Positions 42,371-55,100 of a stretch of DNA of 64,000 bases are shown here, in pieces. Under the pieces are notes generated by a model, which saw only the letters and a list, made by a program, of their open reading frames with translations, was not told the origin of the DNA and ran no database searches. Source of the DNA: Mantis religiosa (Eukaryota > Arthropoda > Insecta > Mantodea > Mantidae); assembly GCA_030765055.1 (NCBI GenBank), contig CM060953.1:69819316-69883315 (forward strand), given 5' to 3'. Each line of letters begins with the position of its first letter. Within the stretch, counting starts at the first letter, position 1. The position numbers were made by a program, and so were the translations under genes.

Positions 42371-43241
42371 CTTTTGAGCAACTTTTGAAGTTGATTCATC
42401 ATGTGTTACAACACAGCACCATTAATTTTGTTATGAATGTACTGCATGCAATTCGGCTTGTAGGAATGGCTCTGAACCATAGAAGCAAATTCCTTGTGAT
42501 AACTTTACCAATATTTCTTCATATTTGTATATTATCATATGTTAGAGCTAGATCGTAATAGTGTGTTGCATTTCTTCTCTACTAGTCGACCACAATATGA
42601 ATGCACTCGGCGAGAAGCGTTACTAATCAGTTACGTCACAAGTGGGCGGAGTACCGCAGGTACAGTGTGGATAACGCAAACATCAACAATACCGAGATAC
42701 TAGTCGGCCAAGATATGAATGCACTTGAAGGAAGGTAGCACTGTTTTGTTTACTACCTGAAGTTTGGGGAACCGCGCGGAGCGAGGGGATAGCGAGGGGA
42801 AATGCGATACTGGGAATGTACAGTCACACAATTAAAACAGTACACACCTGCTGATGTCTTCACGTTAGTTCTCCGAGGTAGCAAGTCTGGGAATGTTTGT
42901 TTCAGGTCCTTCATCTGCCATATCCGTGTCACTGCGTCCTTTTGCTTCAAAATTCATACCCATTCTCAAAATAACATTAGTCACGATTGCAGTCTTTATC
43001 ATCATCGCTGCTCTCTAGACCCATGTTTATAATTATATCTTCAATTGTTTCCTCCATTAACACATCTCGGCGCTTAAAATCTTGCTTAATTCATTTCACT
43101 TGTCTGCATGCTACTATCCAATCACTTTGTGTAATTTGAGCCATGAAGCTTGATGTCATAGCTTTCAGATTACTCAAAGTAAACGAAGTACTTCTTTGCT
43201 GCAATCTTCCATATAGCTCTATAGGGTTAAGGTTACAGTGC
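42371..43241. other. Intergenic, no gene recognised
   Basis: A short imperfect duplication (cgaccacaatatgaatgcact at 42588 and a variant at 42704) is the only pattern seen. Confidence 0.5.
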
Positions 43242-43253
43242 TACGGAGGAAGG

Positions 43254-43413
43254 AGGGCCGCGCCGTGGTTAGACCGCTTGACTCTCACCAAGGCGGCCCG
43301 GGTTCGATCCCAGGTGACCGCAAAGTGAGATTTGTGGTGGTCAATACGGCGCTGGGGCGGGCTTTCTCCGGGACTTCCGGTCTCCCCCGCCATCTCATTA
43401 CACATTTCGCATT
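43254..43413 (+). mobile_element. Truncated tRNA-Glu-like SINE, 12-bp TSD
   Basis: Bracketed by tacggaggaagg (43242-43253 and 43414-43425). The D-arm part of the head and the 3' half of the body are deleted; the B box (gggttcgatcc) is intact. Confidence 0.88.
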
Positions 43414-43425
43414 TACGGAGGAAGG

Positions 43426-44940
43426 CGTAAGACTGTAAAATCCCTTTGTTCCATTATTAAATCAAGTCAGTAAACAAGCTCTTTTAATTAATTTTTACTA
43501 TCTCTAGAAGCTCATTTTTTGTCAGTTAAGGATCGTGTTTAATTTACTTTTGTGTTAGCCAATGAATAACCTGTGCCTTTCGAGATGAAGTGTTAGGGGC
43601 TTTATTTTCCTGTACGATATGGCAAAACAATGCTTTCAGGTAGAATATTTGATATTAATTTCTCTTCTACCCACTTTTTATAATCTACCCACTTTAATTC
43701 CATCATGGTTATCTGCTGATTTCGATTTTGAATCGTAAATCAATTCAGTTCCCTCAATAAATCCCATGAATCCTCCTGCATGTGCAATTGCTCTTTGACC
43801 AACACTAATATTAGTCAAAACACCTGGTACTTCTTGACGGTTTAGTGAGTACAGACCCAAGCCTGGTCTGAATAAACTACTGGTTTACGTGGCCCTTTTT
43901 CATTTTTAATAATATACCTTAAGTACTCTGCAAGTTTTGCAACTATGTGGTTTCTCCATTAGCACAGATCGTTTGTTTTTGCATTTCTTAAATTGAAATC
44001 CAATTTCTGTTAATATTTTTCTAAATGTTTCTTTGCCACCCTGAAAGTTTATTTATTTAGCGTAGTTCAGGAGTTTCCTCAAAGTAGGAATTTCCTTTTT
44101 CTGTTCATAGTACTCCAAAAATTTTCTACGCACAACGCACTGATCAAATTCATCAAGAGATATGGTTCTGCGTGATTTTCGATTTTTTCCTCGAAGTAGT
44201 AACCTTAACCCGAGTTGATGAAGCATTTTATGTTAATGATGGTTCTCCCAGACCTTCCCACTATTTTTGCTATCCTAACTGCTGCTTTTTGGTTTGTTTA
44301 CGACCAAGTGTCAACACAGACACTGGCTCACAAATTTATGACGTCTATATATACAGAATCACACGAAAAACCGCACAAAACTTTCATGTTTACTAATGAC
44401 AATGAACATAACTTATGATTGCGGTAGCAGTACAATAGAAGTAATTGTACGAGCATACGTTTCAAAAGCGGAACGTTTAATAGCACCCTAATAGATTATT
44501 ATATTCACTAAGTTGGAGTAAATGGAAGTAATATGAAGCTTACGACACATCCCAAGGCAACGTTTTCCTTACATATGGTTCTAATCAGATATACAATTCT
44601 ATATTTGATTTATTCCTGTCAAACGTTGAAGATTTGGAACAAGTTTCTTTGTTTTAGATAAAAATCTGGTCGGGTAGAAAAGAAAAAGGAAAAAAAAAAA
44701 AAAAAAAGAAAAAAAACGAAACATCTCTCAGGCTATTTGAGGTATTTGGAATTCTTACCCTAGAAACATCCGAGTGTCTCCTTTCCAAAGATAAATCTAT
44801 CTCCAAAAAAGTCGGGGATCTACGAATCGAATATTTGAGACATTCAAGTGCATGGAAAAGTAAAGCGTTCTGGTTTGGACTACCAACATTACGATGATGA
44901 TTATTATTGTCATTGTCATCATCATCATTATCATCATCAC
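43426..44940. other. Intergenic, no gene recognised
   Basis: A (A)n/(AAAG) tract lies at 44676-44716. Other short frames carry no motif. Confidence 0.5.
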
Positions 44941-44943
44941 CAT

Positions 44944-44983
44944 CCTTCTTCTTCTTCTTCTTCTTCTTCTTCTTCTTCTTCTT

Positions 44984-45062
<79 letters not shown>
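44944..45062. repeat. Compound (CTT)n-(ATT)n microsatellite
   Basis: About 68 bases of ctt units followed by about 50 bases of att units, with cat/cac triplets upstream. The low-complexity open frames here are artefacts. Confidence 0.95.
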
Positions 45063-45063
<1 letters not shown>

Positions 45064-45159
45064 CTATCAAACGTGCACAGGTACTATAGAAGGTCAGGCG
45101 TGACATCAAACGACTGATGTCAACAAGTATACCGATGCGATGTGTGTGTACAGTCCAGT

Positions 45160-45450
45160 ACGGGTACAAAGTGTAAGCTGCGTTCCAACATGCCGTCCTT
45201 CTCATTGCTTTCGATGTGGGAATTACAGTGAACAACCATGTTCATTTGTAAATTGTTCAATGTGAATTTTCTGTACCTCTCACTGAAACAATATAAAAGT
45301 ATTGGGAGAACGTCCGTTCAATGTCACATGACGTTAATGGTGCATATGAGTAGTACAAATCATTTTCATATGTTTGTCCGCGACTTACTTTATTTCTTAT
45401 ATTATGCAGCTTTGAAAATGCAGTATTTTTCTGTTGAATACTGGACATTT
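45160..45450 (-). pseudogene. hAT-like transposase C-terminal relic
   Basis: YYSYAPLTSCDIERTFSQY near 45310-45360 is the dimerisation motif of CGGBP1-type hAT proteins, followed (frameshifted) by NNLQMNMVVHCNSH, the conserved ENLxMxxxxxCN block. Third relic of this group in the window. Confidence 0.75.
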
Positions 45451-45856
45451 CATTTTTTGTTCATTTGGTAGGTGGTGCATTCTCTACATTGTTAATTTTT
45501 GCAGACACCTCCTCGACTGCTTTTAGATAGCTAGAAAATACATTATTCAAGCTGTTAAATGGTTGTTGATAATACCCAAAACTTTTGATTTATAAAATGG
45601 AGATTGTCCAATAATTGTTGTGAACGTAATACTATCTATTAACACAATATGTCAAACACCTTGCACTCCCTGGAAGGCTGATCCACCTGCGGGGCGAGAG
45701 TAGTTGTACTGAAACTAAAGCTACGCGTTGCGTACCGATTCTCCCTGCCTATTGTCTCGGGACTGACGTCAGCAGTTATACACTGCGAGACTCGCAAACT
45801 TCATATCCCTTTAAAGGTGTACGGACTCCGATGTCTGATGATGACTATCTATGTTG

Positions 45857-46173
45857 ACTCTATCAAAAACTTTAGCCTATATACGGCTAGTATGAAGAAA
45901 TGATTAATTTCCATCAATTAACTAAAATAATAAGAGTTAAATGATGAAGCCTGGGCTCAAGTACTTATGATAGTAAGTCGCCCCAAATGGTGTACCTCGA
46001 ATGCTAGAGCCCCTAGTGGTCTACCAGGGAAATATATGAGTCAAATGGAGAATTTAATGTCAGGACGGCACGTTGGCCATGGTAGCTCAATGGGTTAGAG
46101 CGACTGGACGGAAACCAGGAGATCCGTAGTTCAAATACCGGCCGTGGGAGTTGACTCTATCTATCAAAAACTG
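45857..46173 (+). mobile_element. Two partial family 3 SINE copies
   Basis: 45857-45930 is the SINE tail (actttagcctatatacggct to ccatcaattaac). 46078-46150 is a complete tRNA-like head (A box tagctcaatgggttagagcg, B box agttcaaatacc) followed by the start of the body. The order is tail first, so two insertions or a rearrangement. Confidence 0.75.
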
Positions 46174-46739
46174 GGAAGTTAAGTTTAAAAAGTAAAATAT
46201 GGCGAAGAAATTTCCAGTAATATTTCCAGAAATTTCCATGTTGGCTCAAAGAGAAACATTAGTGACAATTTGCTGTACTATTTTTGCCATTGATAGTCCT
46301 ATTGCCACACTCCTGTTCCTCAGAAAAAGGATGAGCAATTTAATGAAAGTTGGTGCTTCTCAAGGATCAGAGTTTTGCTGCCCTGAAACAGGGTAATGAC
46401 TGGGAATAATCTAAGAAATTTCTGAAATTTCACACATATTGTGTGTGTGTACATTGCAAAATGTAATGTTTATAATGTATGTATATAATGTATTCTGACA
46501 TATCCTATGCAAATTGAACATAAGGATGAAATAAAATGAAATGAAAAATCAAATCTTCAAAAGAATTCATTGAGCAATCAACATTGATTATATTGCCCTT
46601 CTCTTGCAGTTTTCAAGTGACCTGGGTAATGGCAATGTAAATATGGATTAATTGATACATGCATAGATAAAAATGACTGGAGAAAGAGGTTAACATTTTC
46701 CAAATGCAAATCGTTATTAGGTGTTTTGGAAAATCTATT

Positions 46740-47620
46740 AGATTTCTTTGTTTTTGCGATGCTATTTACCGGATGTCATAGCTAGTGTTGCGTACATTGC
46801 AAGCATATATCAGTTACTTGCCAAGTTTTTGTGAGAAATTCTGCAAGAAAGTACCTGTAGGCTTTCAGAAGAACTTGGTGCATGAAAAAATACCATACAT
46901 TGCCACATTAAGACACTTGAAAAGTCATACAGAAGCTGTAGATCTATACCCCCATGAACTGACACCTCAACCAGCTGAGCGTAGAGTGGATATCTGTCAT
47001 CAGCATATCCATAATACCATGGATGATAGTTTTGTCAGGAGAATTGTCACTTGTGATGAAAAATGGGTATGTTATCAAAACCCTGATGCCTTGAAACCCT
47101 GCCAAACTGCCATCGTTAAAAAAAAATCAGTTCAGTCCCAAAGTAATGTAGCATGTCTGGTGGAACTTTGAAGGTGTAATTCACTGGGAGTTTGTACCAA
47201 ATGGATGGGCGATCTTTATTCTCCACAAATGGAACGAGTTCATGAAATTTTTAGACAGATATACCCAGCATTAACTAACCAATATAGAGTTCTATTGTAA
47301 CAGGACAATGCAACGCCTCATACTGCACGAACAACCATGGAAAAGAATCAGGAATTGGGAGCAATTGCACTGCTACCACACCTAGCAGAGAGCCCTGATC
47401 TTGCAACATCAGATTATCATCTTTTTCGATCCATGGCCCATTTTCTACAAGGAAGAAATTTTGACAACATTGATGCAGTGCAAGTGGGTGTCACCAAATT
47501 TTTCGCATCAAAAACTGCACTGTTACCATTGTTGGATAATAAAACTCGCTGTACGATGGCTCAAGACCATAGGATCTAATGGTCTATACTTTGAAAATAT
47601 CCAGAGTGTAAACTAATTGC
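46740..47620 (+). pseudogene. Mariner transposase relic
   Basis: Frame 46785-47171 holds ITCHLxL-type upstream text and RRIVTCDEKWVCYQNPD (first catalytic Asp in the CDEKW block). After a frameshift come QDNATPHTARTTMEK (second Asp, preceded by a stop) and LAESPDLATSDYHLFRSMAHF (third Asp), then RWLKTIGSNGLYFEN. The frames do not connect, so it is inactive. Same family as 27070-27795 but more complete. Confidence 0.88.
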
Positions 47621-49449
47621 TGAAACTAAGCTGCCATTATTATTCAACATATTCAACGGCTAGAAGAAATGCAGTTAATGTTGACAAACTATTACATTAT
47701 TTTAATTTAGTTATTCTTTTATAATATGGGTATGTAATCAGTACTTAAAATGTAATAAATACCACTTCTTTTAATGAAACATTTAATCTTCAATAACTAT
47801 GTAGTACTGAAATAACAAATGAATGAACTTTTTTACCAGAATGAAAACCATTACCTACTACTTCATTCCAACACAATCCACTATTGACCTTTTATTTTGT
47901 GTATTTTCTATTTGTCCTTCTGGTTCATTCATATAGTTAAAATAACTTTCATCTCCCCTCCAGTAGCAGATGATAATCTCTTCAAGATTTCTATTGCTGC
48001 ACATCTCTTAGCATGGTACACTCGGTTCACTTTTCCCTCCTCCTGGCCATGGCATTGAATTTTTCATATTGACTATCTAAAACCTTAGCCTATATATGGC
48101 TAGTGTGAAGAAATGATTAATTTCCATCAATTAACCTAAACAGGAAGAGGCTTTATATTGTGATCATATATTGTAATCTACATAACAAATTAAACTAGTA
48201 CTACCCCACTACTGCTTCATAATTGTAACAAGAGTCAAGGCAGTTGTCACATTTGGGAAAGATAAGACAGCAATTGAGTTTGGAGAGGAAAAAGTATAAG
48301 CCAGTGTATGTGCAGATGGAACAACTGCTGCTGGAAACCATGGAGAAGAAATGCAGAGAAATGTATTACATACTTGAACCCCTTACAATGCAGCGATGGT
48401 TCTCTCCTTACCTTTTTAAATATTCACATTGTATGCTTGCTGTGCAGTGCAGTTCAAATTCTGTACTTTCAATCCTTTCTGAGAGAAAGTGACTGTGATT
48501 CCCTTGATCATTTTACACAAGGTTGCTATGCATTTTACACTTCACCTACTGGTACTGAACAAAATAATAAAATTGAGAATTTAAAAAAAATGATTTCAAC
48601 ACACAAATGCTCGGTAAATGAACAAGTAATGACAAGTCAGTATGAACAACTAAGGAAGGTTTCAGAACAGTTTTATGGTGAGGGAATGTGACAGGTGCAG
48701 GTAACAGCAGACATGACTGTGTTGGCTTGGCACAAGTGTGCAACTGCAGCTAGCCATTAGAATGTGCAGTTGTTTTAATGAAACTAACAGGTGTAAAATC
48801 TAGATAGTAAAAATAGCAACACCAGGAACTAGTTGGTCATCTGAACATGGAAAGCACTACTATATTGGAGCATGAAAGGTGATAATTCTGATTGGCAGAT
48901 TCAAGTTATGAAGTATTTAACAAACCTTAAGTACTTGTACAACAAACCATCTTCGATTTTGGTAAAAAAGCTTTTCTGTCCAATAGATTTTCATCAGGAA
49001 CAAATCAATGAGGCAACCTTGCATTTGTGTTGTTTCTACTTAGTATATTTGCATGTAATATTGGCATTTTCTATTCATTTGCTTACATTGGTAGCAATGA
49101 GGCAGACATTACATTAAGTTTAATAGATTACTGTCAGTGCTAACATTTTGTATTATAATAATTAATGATAACACTAGTCTATAAATTTGAACTTTAAAAA
49201 ATGTGCAGAAATGAAAGAAGCTGAATCTTAATAAATTTGATGTGCTGAATTGAAACTGCAATCAGTTTTTCTGTGTCACCCTCAGATCATTTGCCATTTC
49301 TATTATGATAGATTGTAAATCAAAATTAACTTGGCAGTTCCAAGAATGTGTATTCTAATAAAGAAATCGTGAAAAGCTCTCAAATTCTGTTAATATGGTT
49401 ATTTATTTTAGTGGACAATATGTTAATTAAAATAAAATAGCTACTCAAA
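47621..49449. other. Intergenic, unclassified relics
   Basis: 48064-48130 is a family 3 SINE tail. 48240-48690 contains short frames (LGKIRQQLSLERKKYK onward) vaguely like the alpha-helical insertion of hAT transposases, but too weak to name. Confidence 0.35.
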
Positions 49450-49471
49450 TTTATGTGGTTGAAGGGAATGA

Positions 49472-50249
49472 TCACTTCAGACTTTTACTTTTATATGTTG
49501 TCATATCCTCTCTTATTACAAACCAGCAGTAGCAGTCACTCATTGATGCATCCCATCTGCCTTTATATTGCAAGATGTCTTGGTGAAAATGTTCACCTTG
49601 CTGATCACTTATTGCACCTAAATTTTCTGGAAAAAATTCCAAATGGGAATGTAGGAAGTGAATTTTGAGAGACATCCTACACTCCAATTTCTATATTTGA
49701 AGAAGATTCTGTACCAGCTGTTTATAGTTTGCATCTTTTTGGTTACCAAGGAAGTTGAAACACCTTCTGTGGGTCAACCAATAGTTTAAATTTTACATTT
49801 TGTTGCCCTGGAATGAATTTGTCTCTTCTTAACCACTCTTTAACTTTATAGTGCTTTTCCCTATCACGACTGTCCCATAGGCAAAGGAAACACAGAAATT
49901 TGGTAAATCTACTTTGCAATCTCATTAAAAGACCAATCACTTTAAGGTTCCCGCAAATACACCAGCAGTGATCTTCGTATTTTATGGCTTGAAGAATTGC
50001 CATAGTTCCATAAGTTTCTTTCATTGCCACAGCATGTGCCACAGGTGGTTGTGAAATACTGCAAGAAATCGCTATTTCTGTTCCCAAACACTATCACTCT
50101 AGTATCTTTATCTAACAGCTTCCACTGTTGAAGACAAAATCTGAGAAGTTTGGCTAACTGCTTGGGTAGATATAAATCACGTACCAGATTGTCGAGTTCC
50201 ACCTGTGGCTTTTCCGCTTCTTCTTCTGGAATAAAAGCCGTCATATCAG
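49472..50249 (-). pseudogene. Repeated protein family of unknown function, decayed
   Basis: Reading leftwards: VRDLYLPKQLAKLLRFCLQQW (50190 on), VIVFGNRNSDFLQYF, then in another frame LKVIGLLMRLQSRFTKFLCF, LWDSRDREKHY, FIPGQQNVKFKLLVDPQKVF, and finally LHSHLEFFPENLGAISDQQGEHFHQDI. This sequence type (LVRDLGL.K..AELL, FP/CFLCLWDSR, VDPxKVxLPPLHIKLG) recurs in many invertebrate genomes as a multicopy, probably transposon-associated protein. I know of no assigned function. Frameshifts and an upstream SINE insertion disable it. Confidence 0.65.
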
Positions 50250-50445
50250 ACGATGAACGGAATGGGCAAAATGATGCTCAAATGAGCCCAGGGTCCATAG
50301 AGCTTAGAGTTACCGACATTCATCTTTCAGGATAAGGGAAAACCCTGGAAAAAGCCTTATCCAGGTAACTCACCCTGACCCAGATTCGAACTTGGGACCT
50401 CTTGAACGTGAGGCAGACATGCTACCATCTACACTACCGAGGCGG
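50250..50445 (-). mobile_element. tRNA-Val-like SINE (second copy)
   Basis: Same family and orientation as 15150-15345. Minus-strand A box (ggtagtgtagatggtagcat) and B box (gttcgaatc). It borders the N-terminal side of the decayed protein family relic. Confidence 0.82.
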
Positions 50446-50510
50446 GCAAGAGATAGGCTTTATAGAACATAAATAAATAAACAAATGTATGAAAATAAAT
50501 GATTGGTAAA
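50413..50510. repeat. Duplicated segment, also at 56346-56435
   Basis: gcagacatgctaccatctac through gattggtaaa recurs at 56346-56435 with a few differences. It includes the SINE 5' end and about 65 bases of flanking sequence, so it is a segment duplication or a composite repeat. Confidence 0.8.
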
Positions 50511-51200
50511 ATTTATATTCCCAGCTATGTTATAATCCTAATGAAATGATATCAAAGCATACTTTATGATAAGTGTTAAAGATGGTCAAGTATGTATATT
50601 TTTTCCAATATTCAAAGAGAGAATACTTCTATTATTTCCTTTTCTCTTTATTAATCAATCACAACAGAATTCAATTTTGTTTATTTACCTCCTATGATTC
50701 TTTACAGTGCAGGATGTTTTTCTGTCAGTTGCTGGCACAGTTAATTCATATCAATATTTGTATGTGCATTAAACATTCTTTGATACATATAATATCCTTT
50801 CTTCAATTTCTTAATTTCCGTTAACTGTCATCATTTTACAAATTTTAAATTACATAAATAAGCAAATATGACAATAGTATAACCACATCAGAAATGATGA
50901 AGGCATGCAACTGCATACTGTTTACTCATGGGTAATGGAAATGATGCTCGTCATAACCTATTTCTTCCAGCAAATAAAGAACTATAATATGCAACACAAT
51001 TGTTTTACAAGTAAGTCACCAATATTACCTTCAAGAGTTCAGGTGTCTGTATTTATAGAATCAGACTAAATTTACGTGCATAGATTAACATATATATGAG
51101 CAAACAGCATACCGCAGATAGAGTGCAAAATTCCCTCCTCAACATCCAAGTATTACATGACTCCCTCCCCTCCATACATTGACCAGTGCAGTGCAGCTTG
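50511..51200. other. Intergenic, no gene recognised
   Basis: AT-rich; nothing identified. Confidence 0.5.
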
Positions 51201-51216
51201 TGCTATGGAGAGGAGA

Positions 51217-51457
51217 AAAAAAAATGAAAATGTGTAGTGTTTAACGCCCGCTTTTACTACATACGGCACCGCAGGCGGTGACACTGATGATGCATGAGAT
51301 GAAGATGGAGCACCGGTGGAATGAGATGGTGGGGGAAACCGGAGGTCCCGGAGAAAATCTGCCCCAACGCCGTGTTGTCCACCACAAATCTCACTTTGCG
51401 GTCGCCTGGGATCGAACCCGGGCCGCCTTGGTGAGAGCCAAGCGGTCTAACCACTGA
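51217..51457 (-). mobile_element. tRNA-Glu-like SINE, 15-bp TSD
   Basis: Bracketed by gctatggagaggaga (51202-51216 and 51458-51472). Minus-strand head with B box (gggttcgatcc) and the complete body of the family. Confidence 0.93.
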
Positions 51458-51472
51458 GCTATGGAGAGGAGA

Positions 51473-52130
51473 GGCAGCCTAAAATGACGGTAGAGGGGAA
51501 ATGCTGGAGAGCTTCAGTTTTGGTAAATCACTCCTCCAGCTGCTTTTTGTTTGCAATTTACCTATAACAATTATGATGCATACTTCAGTGCATGCATACA
51601 TCACCACTACCACCATCACCATCAAGTTTATATCATACCACTATTATAGTGTAATACAGCCTTCGTGTTACCTAAGGATTTGTTTTAGCTTCCAAATCAA
51701 AAACACTTATGAATTACTTAAGTCAGGTTCATTTTTACAAGATTTCATGGTCAGTCTTGTCAACTGTTCAAACTAAGATGGGCTGTAAATTGGATTGGTC
51801 AGTTATGAATAGTGATACATGAACTAGTCACAATATTGTTTAATTGTCCACAGCATCACTAAAAGATAGCATGCCAAACAACAATAAGCTCCCAGTAAAC
51901 CAGTTCTCAAATTCGTCTTGAGACATTGTACCTCAGAGGCTACTTACGATCTAAGGGGTTTCAAGTTAACCACAAATAGATCAATCAATGTTAATTAACT
52001 GTTCATTGAATCACTATATATGCCATTTGCAAGGTTAAATTCTCACAAGAGAGATAAAATTACAAATCTGCTACTTTTAGCAGAAAATTTATTGCTTGCT
52101 AAATAACCATATTTACTAATGAAGTTAATT
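51473..52130. other. Intergenic, no gene recognised
   Basis: Nothing identified. Confidence 0.5.
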
Positions 52131-52143
52131 ATATTCCATTTAC

Positions 52144-55100
52144 GGGGTGTAATGTAGTCCGCCTCCCCATGGTCCACCCTGGGTAATGCAAAATGGATTA
52201 CAAAAGAGCTCAATATGAATGGCTCCAAAGGGAAATCTTCCTAGGTAAAATAGCCCCGCAATCGGATCTCCGGGCGGGAGCATCTTTGGGCAAATCCCAT
52301 CTAAACGTCCTACAATGGAATGCTGAAGGATTCACACAACCAAAAAAGACAGAGATTCTGAAACTACTACATGACAATAAAATTGACGTCCTAATTATAC
52401 AAGAAGCCAACGTTTCCTCAGATACTGTAAAATACTTCCATCTTAAAAACTACCACATCCATATACTACCTAAGAGTAGACAAATTGAAGTGGCATCTTA
52501 GCAGCAATACATAAAAAACATAACCCATAATTTCAATATAGTTAAGAGCATAAACCGCATAGATAAGACTGAAGTAATAAAAATAGACACTTGGAAAAAC
52601 AACCAACACAGAACAATTAATGGGACATATAATGCTCCAAATAATATACCAAACATGCAGCAAATTGCAGTAAATAAAAAAACAGTAATAGTAGGAGACT
52701 TCAATGCTCATTCCACTCATTGGGGATATACAAACACCAACCCAACTGGCCGAACGATAATGGACTTTCTTAATTCAAACAATGTGGAACTACTCTGCCA
52801 GCCAAATGATACCCCATCCTTCCTTCATTATAATGGTTCCCTAACAAATCCTGACCTTACCATTATTTCGACTCTCCTTGGTAAGACTCACCGCAAAATC
52901 ATAGATGACTGTGGACACCGGCCAATAATTACAGCAATTTCCCTACAAACTGCAAGACCACACTACAAGATTCAACATAAACCAAAATACTTAAGGAATT
53001 ACAAAAAAGCAAACTGGGAAAAATATACTACAGTTAGATGAAAAACTATCCAACATGAAGATCACAGTTTCTGATCCAATAGATAAAAATGTCAACAACT
53101 TCTGTAAAGCAGTGTTATCAGCTGCAAAACAAAATATACCAAGAGGAAATATCCACAAATACAAACCCTTTTGGACAGAAGAACTCACAAAACTAAAAGC
53201 AGAACGAGAAAAAGTCAGAATTAAAGGCAGAAAGAACGAAAAAACCTGAAGATATTCAAGAATGGAGGAAAACTAAAGCTCAGTTAATAAAAGAAATCAG
53301 TTCATCCAAGAAAAATTCCTATGATAAATTTTTAAGGAGCATAGATTATAGGAAAGATGGTGGAAAAGTACACAAATTCATTGGCTCACTAAACAAAAGA
53401 CCAATGACCAAGAAGGAACCCATTATTCTCCAGAACAAAGTACTGACAGACAACACTACGATTGCAGACTCCTTCAACAAGATGTATACAGCTTCACAAC
53501 TAACTTCGATACAAAAAAAGAGAGAAGAGAAATTACAAAAAATCAACATAAAACAGCACTTTCAAACCAAAAACACACATGAAGTGTTTCAAAAGGACTT
53601 TGAACCTCAAGAATTAGGGTCAGCAATATCACAACTAAAACCACACAAGAGCCCTGGACCTGACAAGATAACTGGAAAAATGATCAAACATCTCGGCCCA
53701 TATGCAAAAAATATGCTCCTCCAAATAATCAACAAATTCTGGAATTCAACAGTTCCCACAATATGGAAGAAAGCCATCATTATACCAATACTAAAGCCAA
53801 AGAAACCATCAAACTAGACAGCTACAGACCCATCTCATTGACCAGTGTTCTAGCTAAATTAATGGAGAGAATGATTTGTGCTCGCTAATTTGGTACCTGG
53901 AGACACAAAATCTCCTTTCACCATCACAAGCAGATTTTAGAAAACATCGGTCCACAATTCAACAGATAGCTACATTAAGACAAGACAGCAAAGATAATTT
54001 AGATAAACAAAGATCAGTAGTTGCTGTTTATGTTGACTTGAAAAATGCATATAACACTCTACCTCGATTAAAACTATTACAGAAAATGATAAAAATTGGA
54101 GTAGAAAACAAAATGTTAAAATGGTTTTATAATTTCCTTATTCAAAGATTCTGCACAACTAACTTTGATAATTCTACATCAAAATAAAAACAAACACATA
54201 AAGGAGTACCCCAAGGATCTGTGTCAAGTACTACTTTATTTAATAGTATGATAAATGACTTACCACAAAAACTAAACAAAATAGAGAATGTTAAATGTGC
54301 CATGTGTGCAGACGACACAGAAATCTGGACATCAGTTAGTAACAAAGAAGTGAATAAGTTATCACAACAGATGAACAATGGAAGATAACTGGTGTTCAGA
54401 TAACGAAATGACTGTGAACTTATCCAAAACAAAATACCAAGTGTTCACACTTTGCCACACAAAACCGCTTATCAAATAACACTAAATGGTGAGCAACTTA
54501 CAGAAACAGAAAATTATAAATATCTAGGCATAACACTCGATTCTAAATTATCTTGGAAAACCCACATTAATGAAACCACAGAAAAGACCACTCAGAGATT
54601 AACAACACTCAAAAGACTAGTTGGCAGCAAATGGGGGTTCTCTGTCAATACACTCAACACCACCTATAAAAGTTACATCAAACCAGCACTCCTCTATGGA
54701 AGCGAGGTGATACTTACAGCAAGTCAAAGCAAACTAGCACAACTTGAAATATTACATAACCAAGCACTCAGACTAATGGGAGCAGTCAAATCAACACCAA
54801 TTACTGCAATGCAAATTGCTACAAATAACTTGCCAATTAAATATGAAATGGAAAAACAGAATCTCCTCCTAAATGAAAAACTACAAAGGCTCCCCTTTAA
54901 TACTCACTGGAAGAACTACAAAAGCAGAGAAAGGACCTTAAAAACACAAGAAGTATTTATGCAGAAAGCCAACCTACAGAGAATATACAACCTTGAAGAC
55001 ACAAACAAAATTGAACATCTCCCACTTCCAATCTGCCCTCTATCACAACCTAAAATAAATAGCAGAGTAAACCTTCTGCAAAATATAGTCAAAAAGGGAT

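Noticed and set aside
44654..45235. 193-codon frame rich in Asn and Lys
   Set aside because: It is a readthrough of the CTT/ATT microsatellite.
45832..45850. CTGATGATGA as a hammerhead core
   Set aside because: No stem II hairpin or GAAAC segment follows on either strand.
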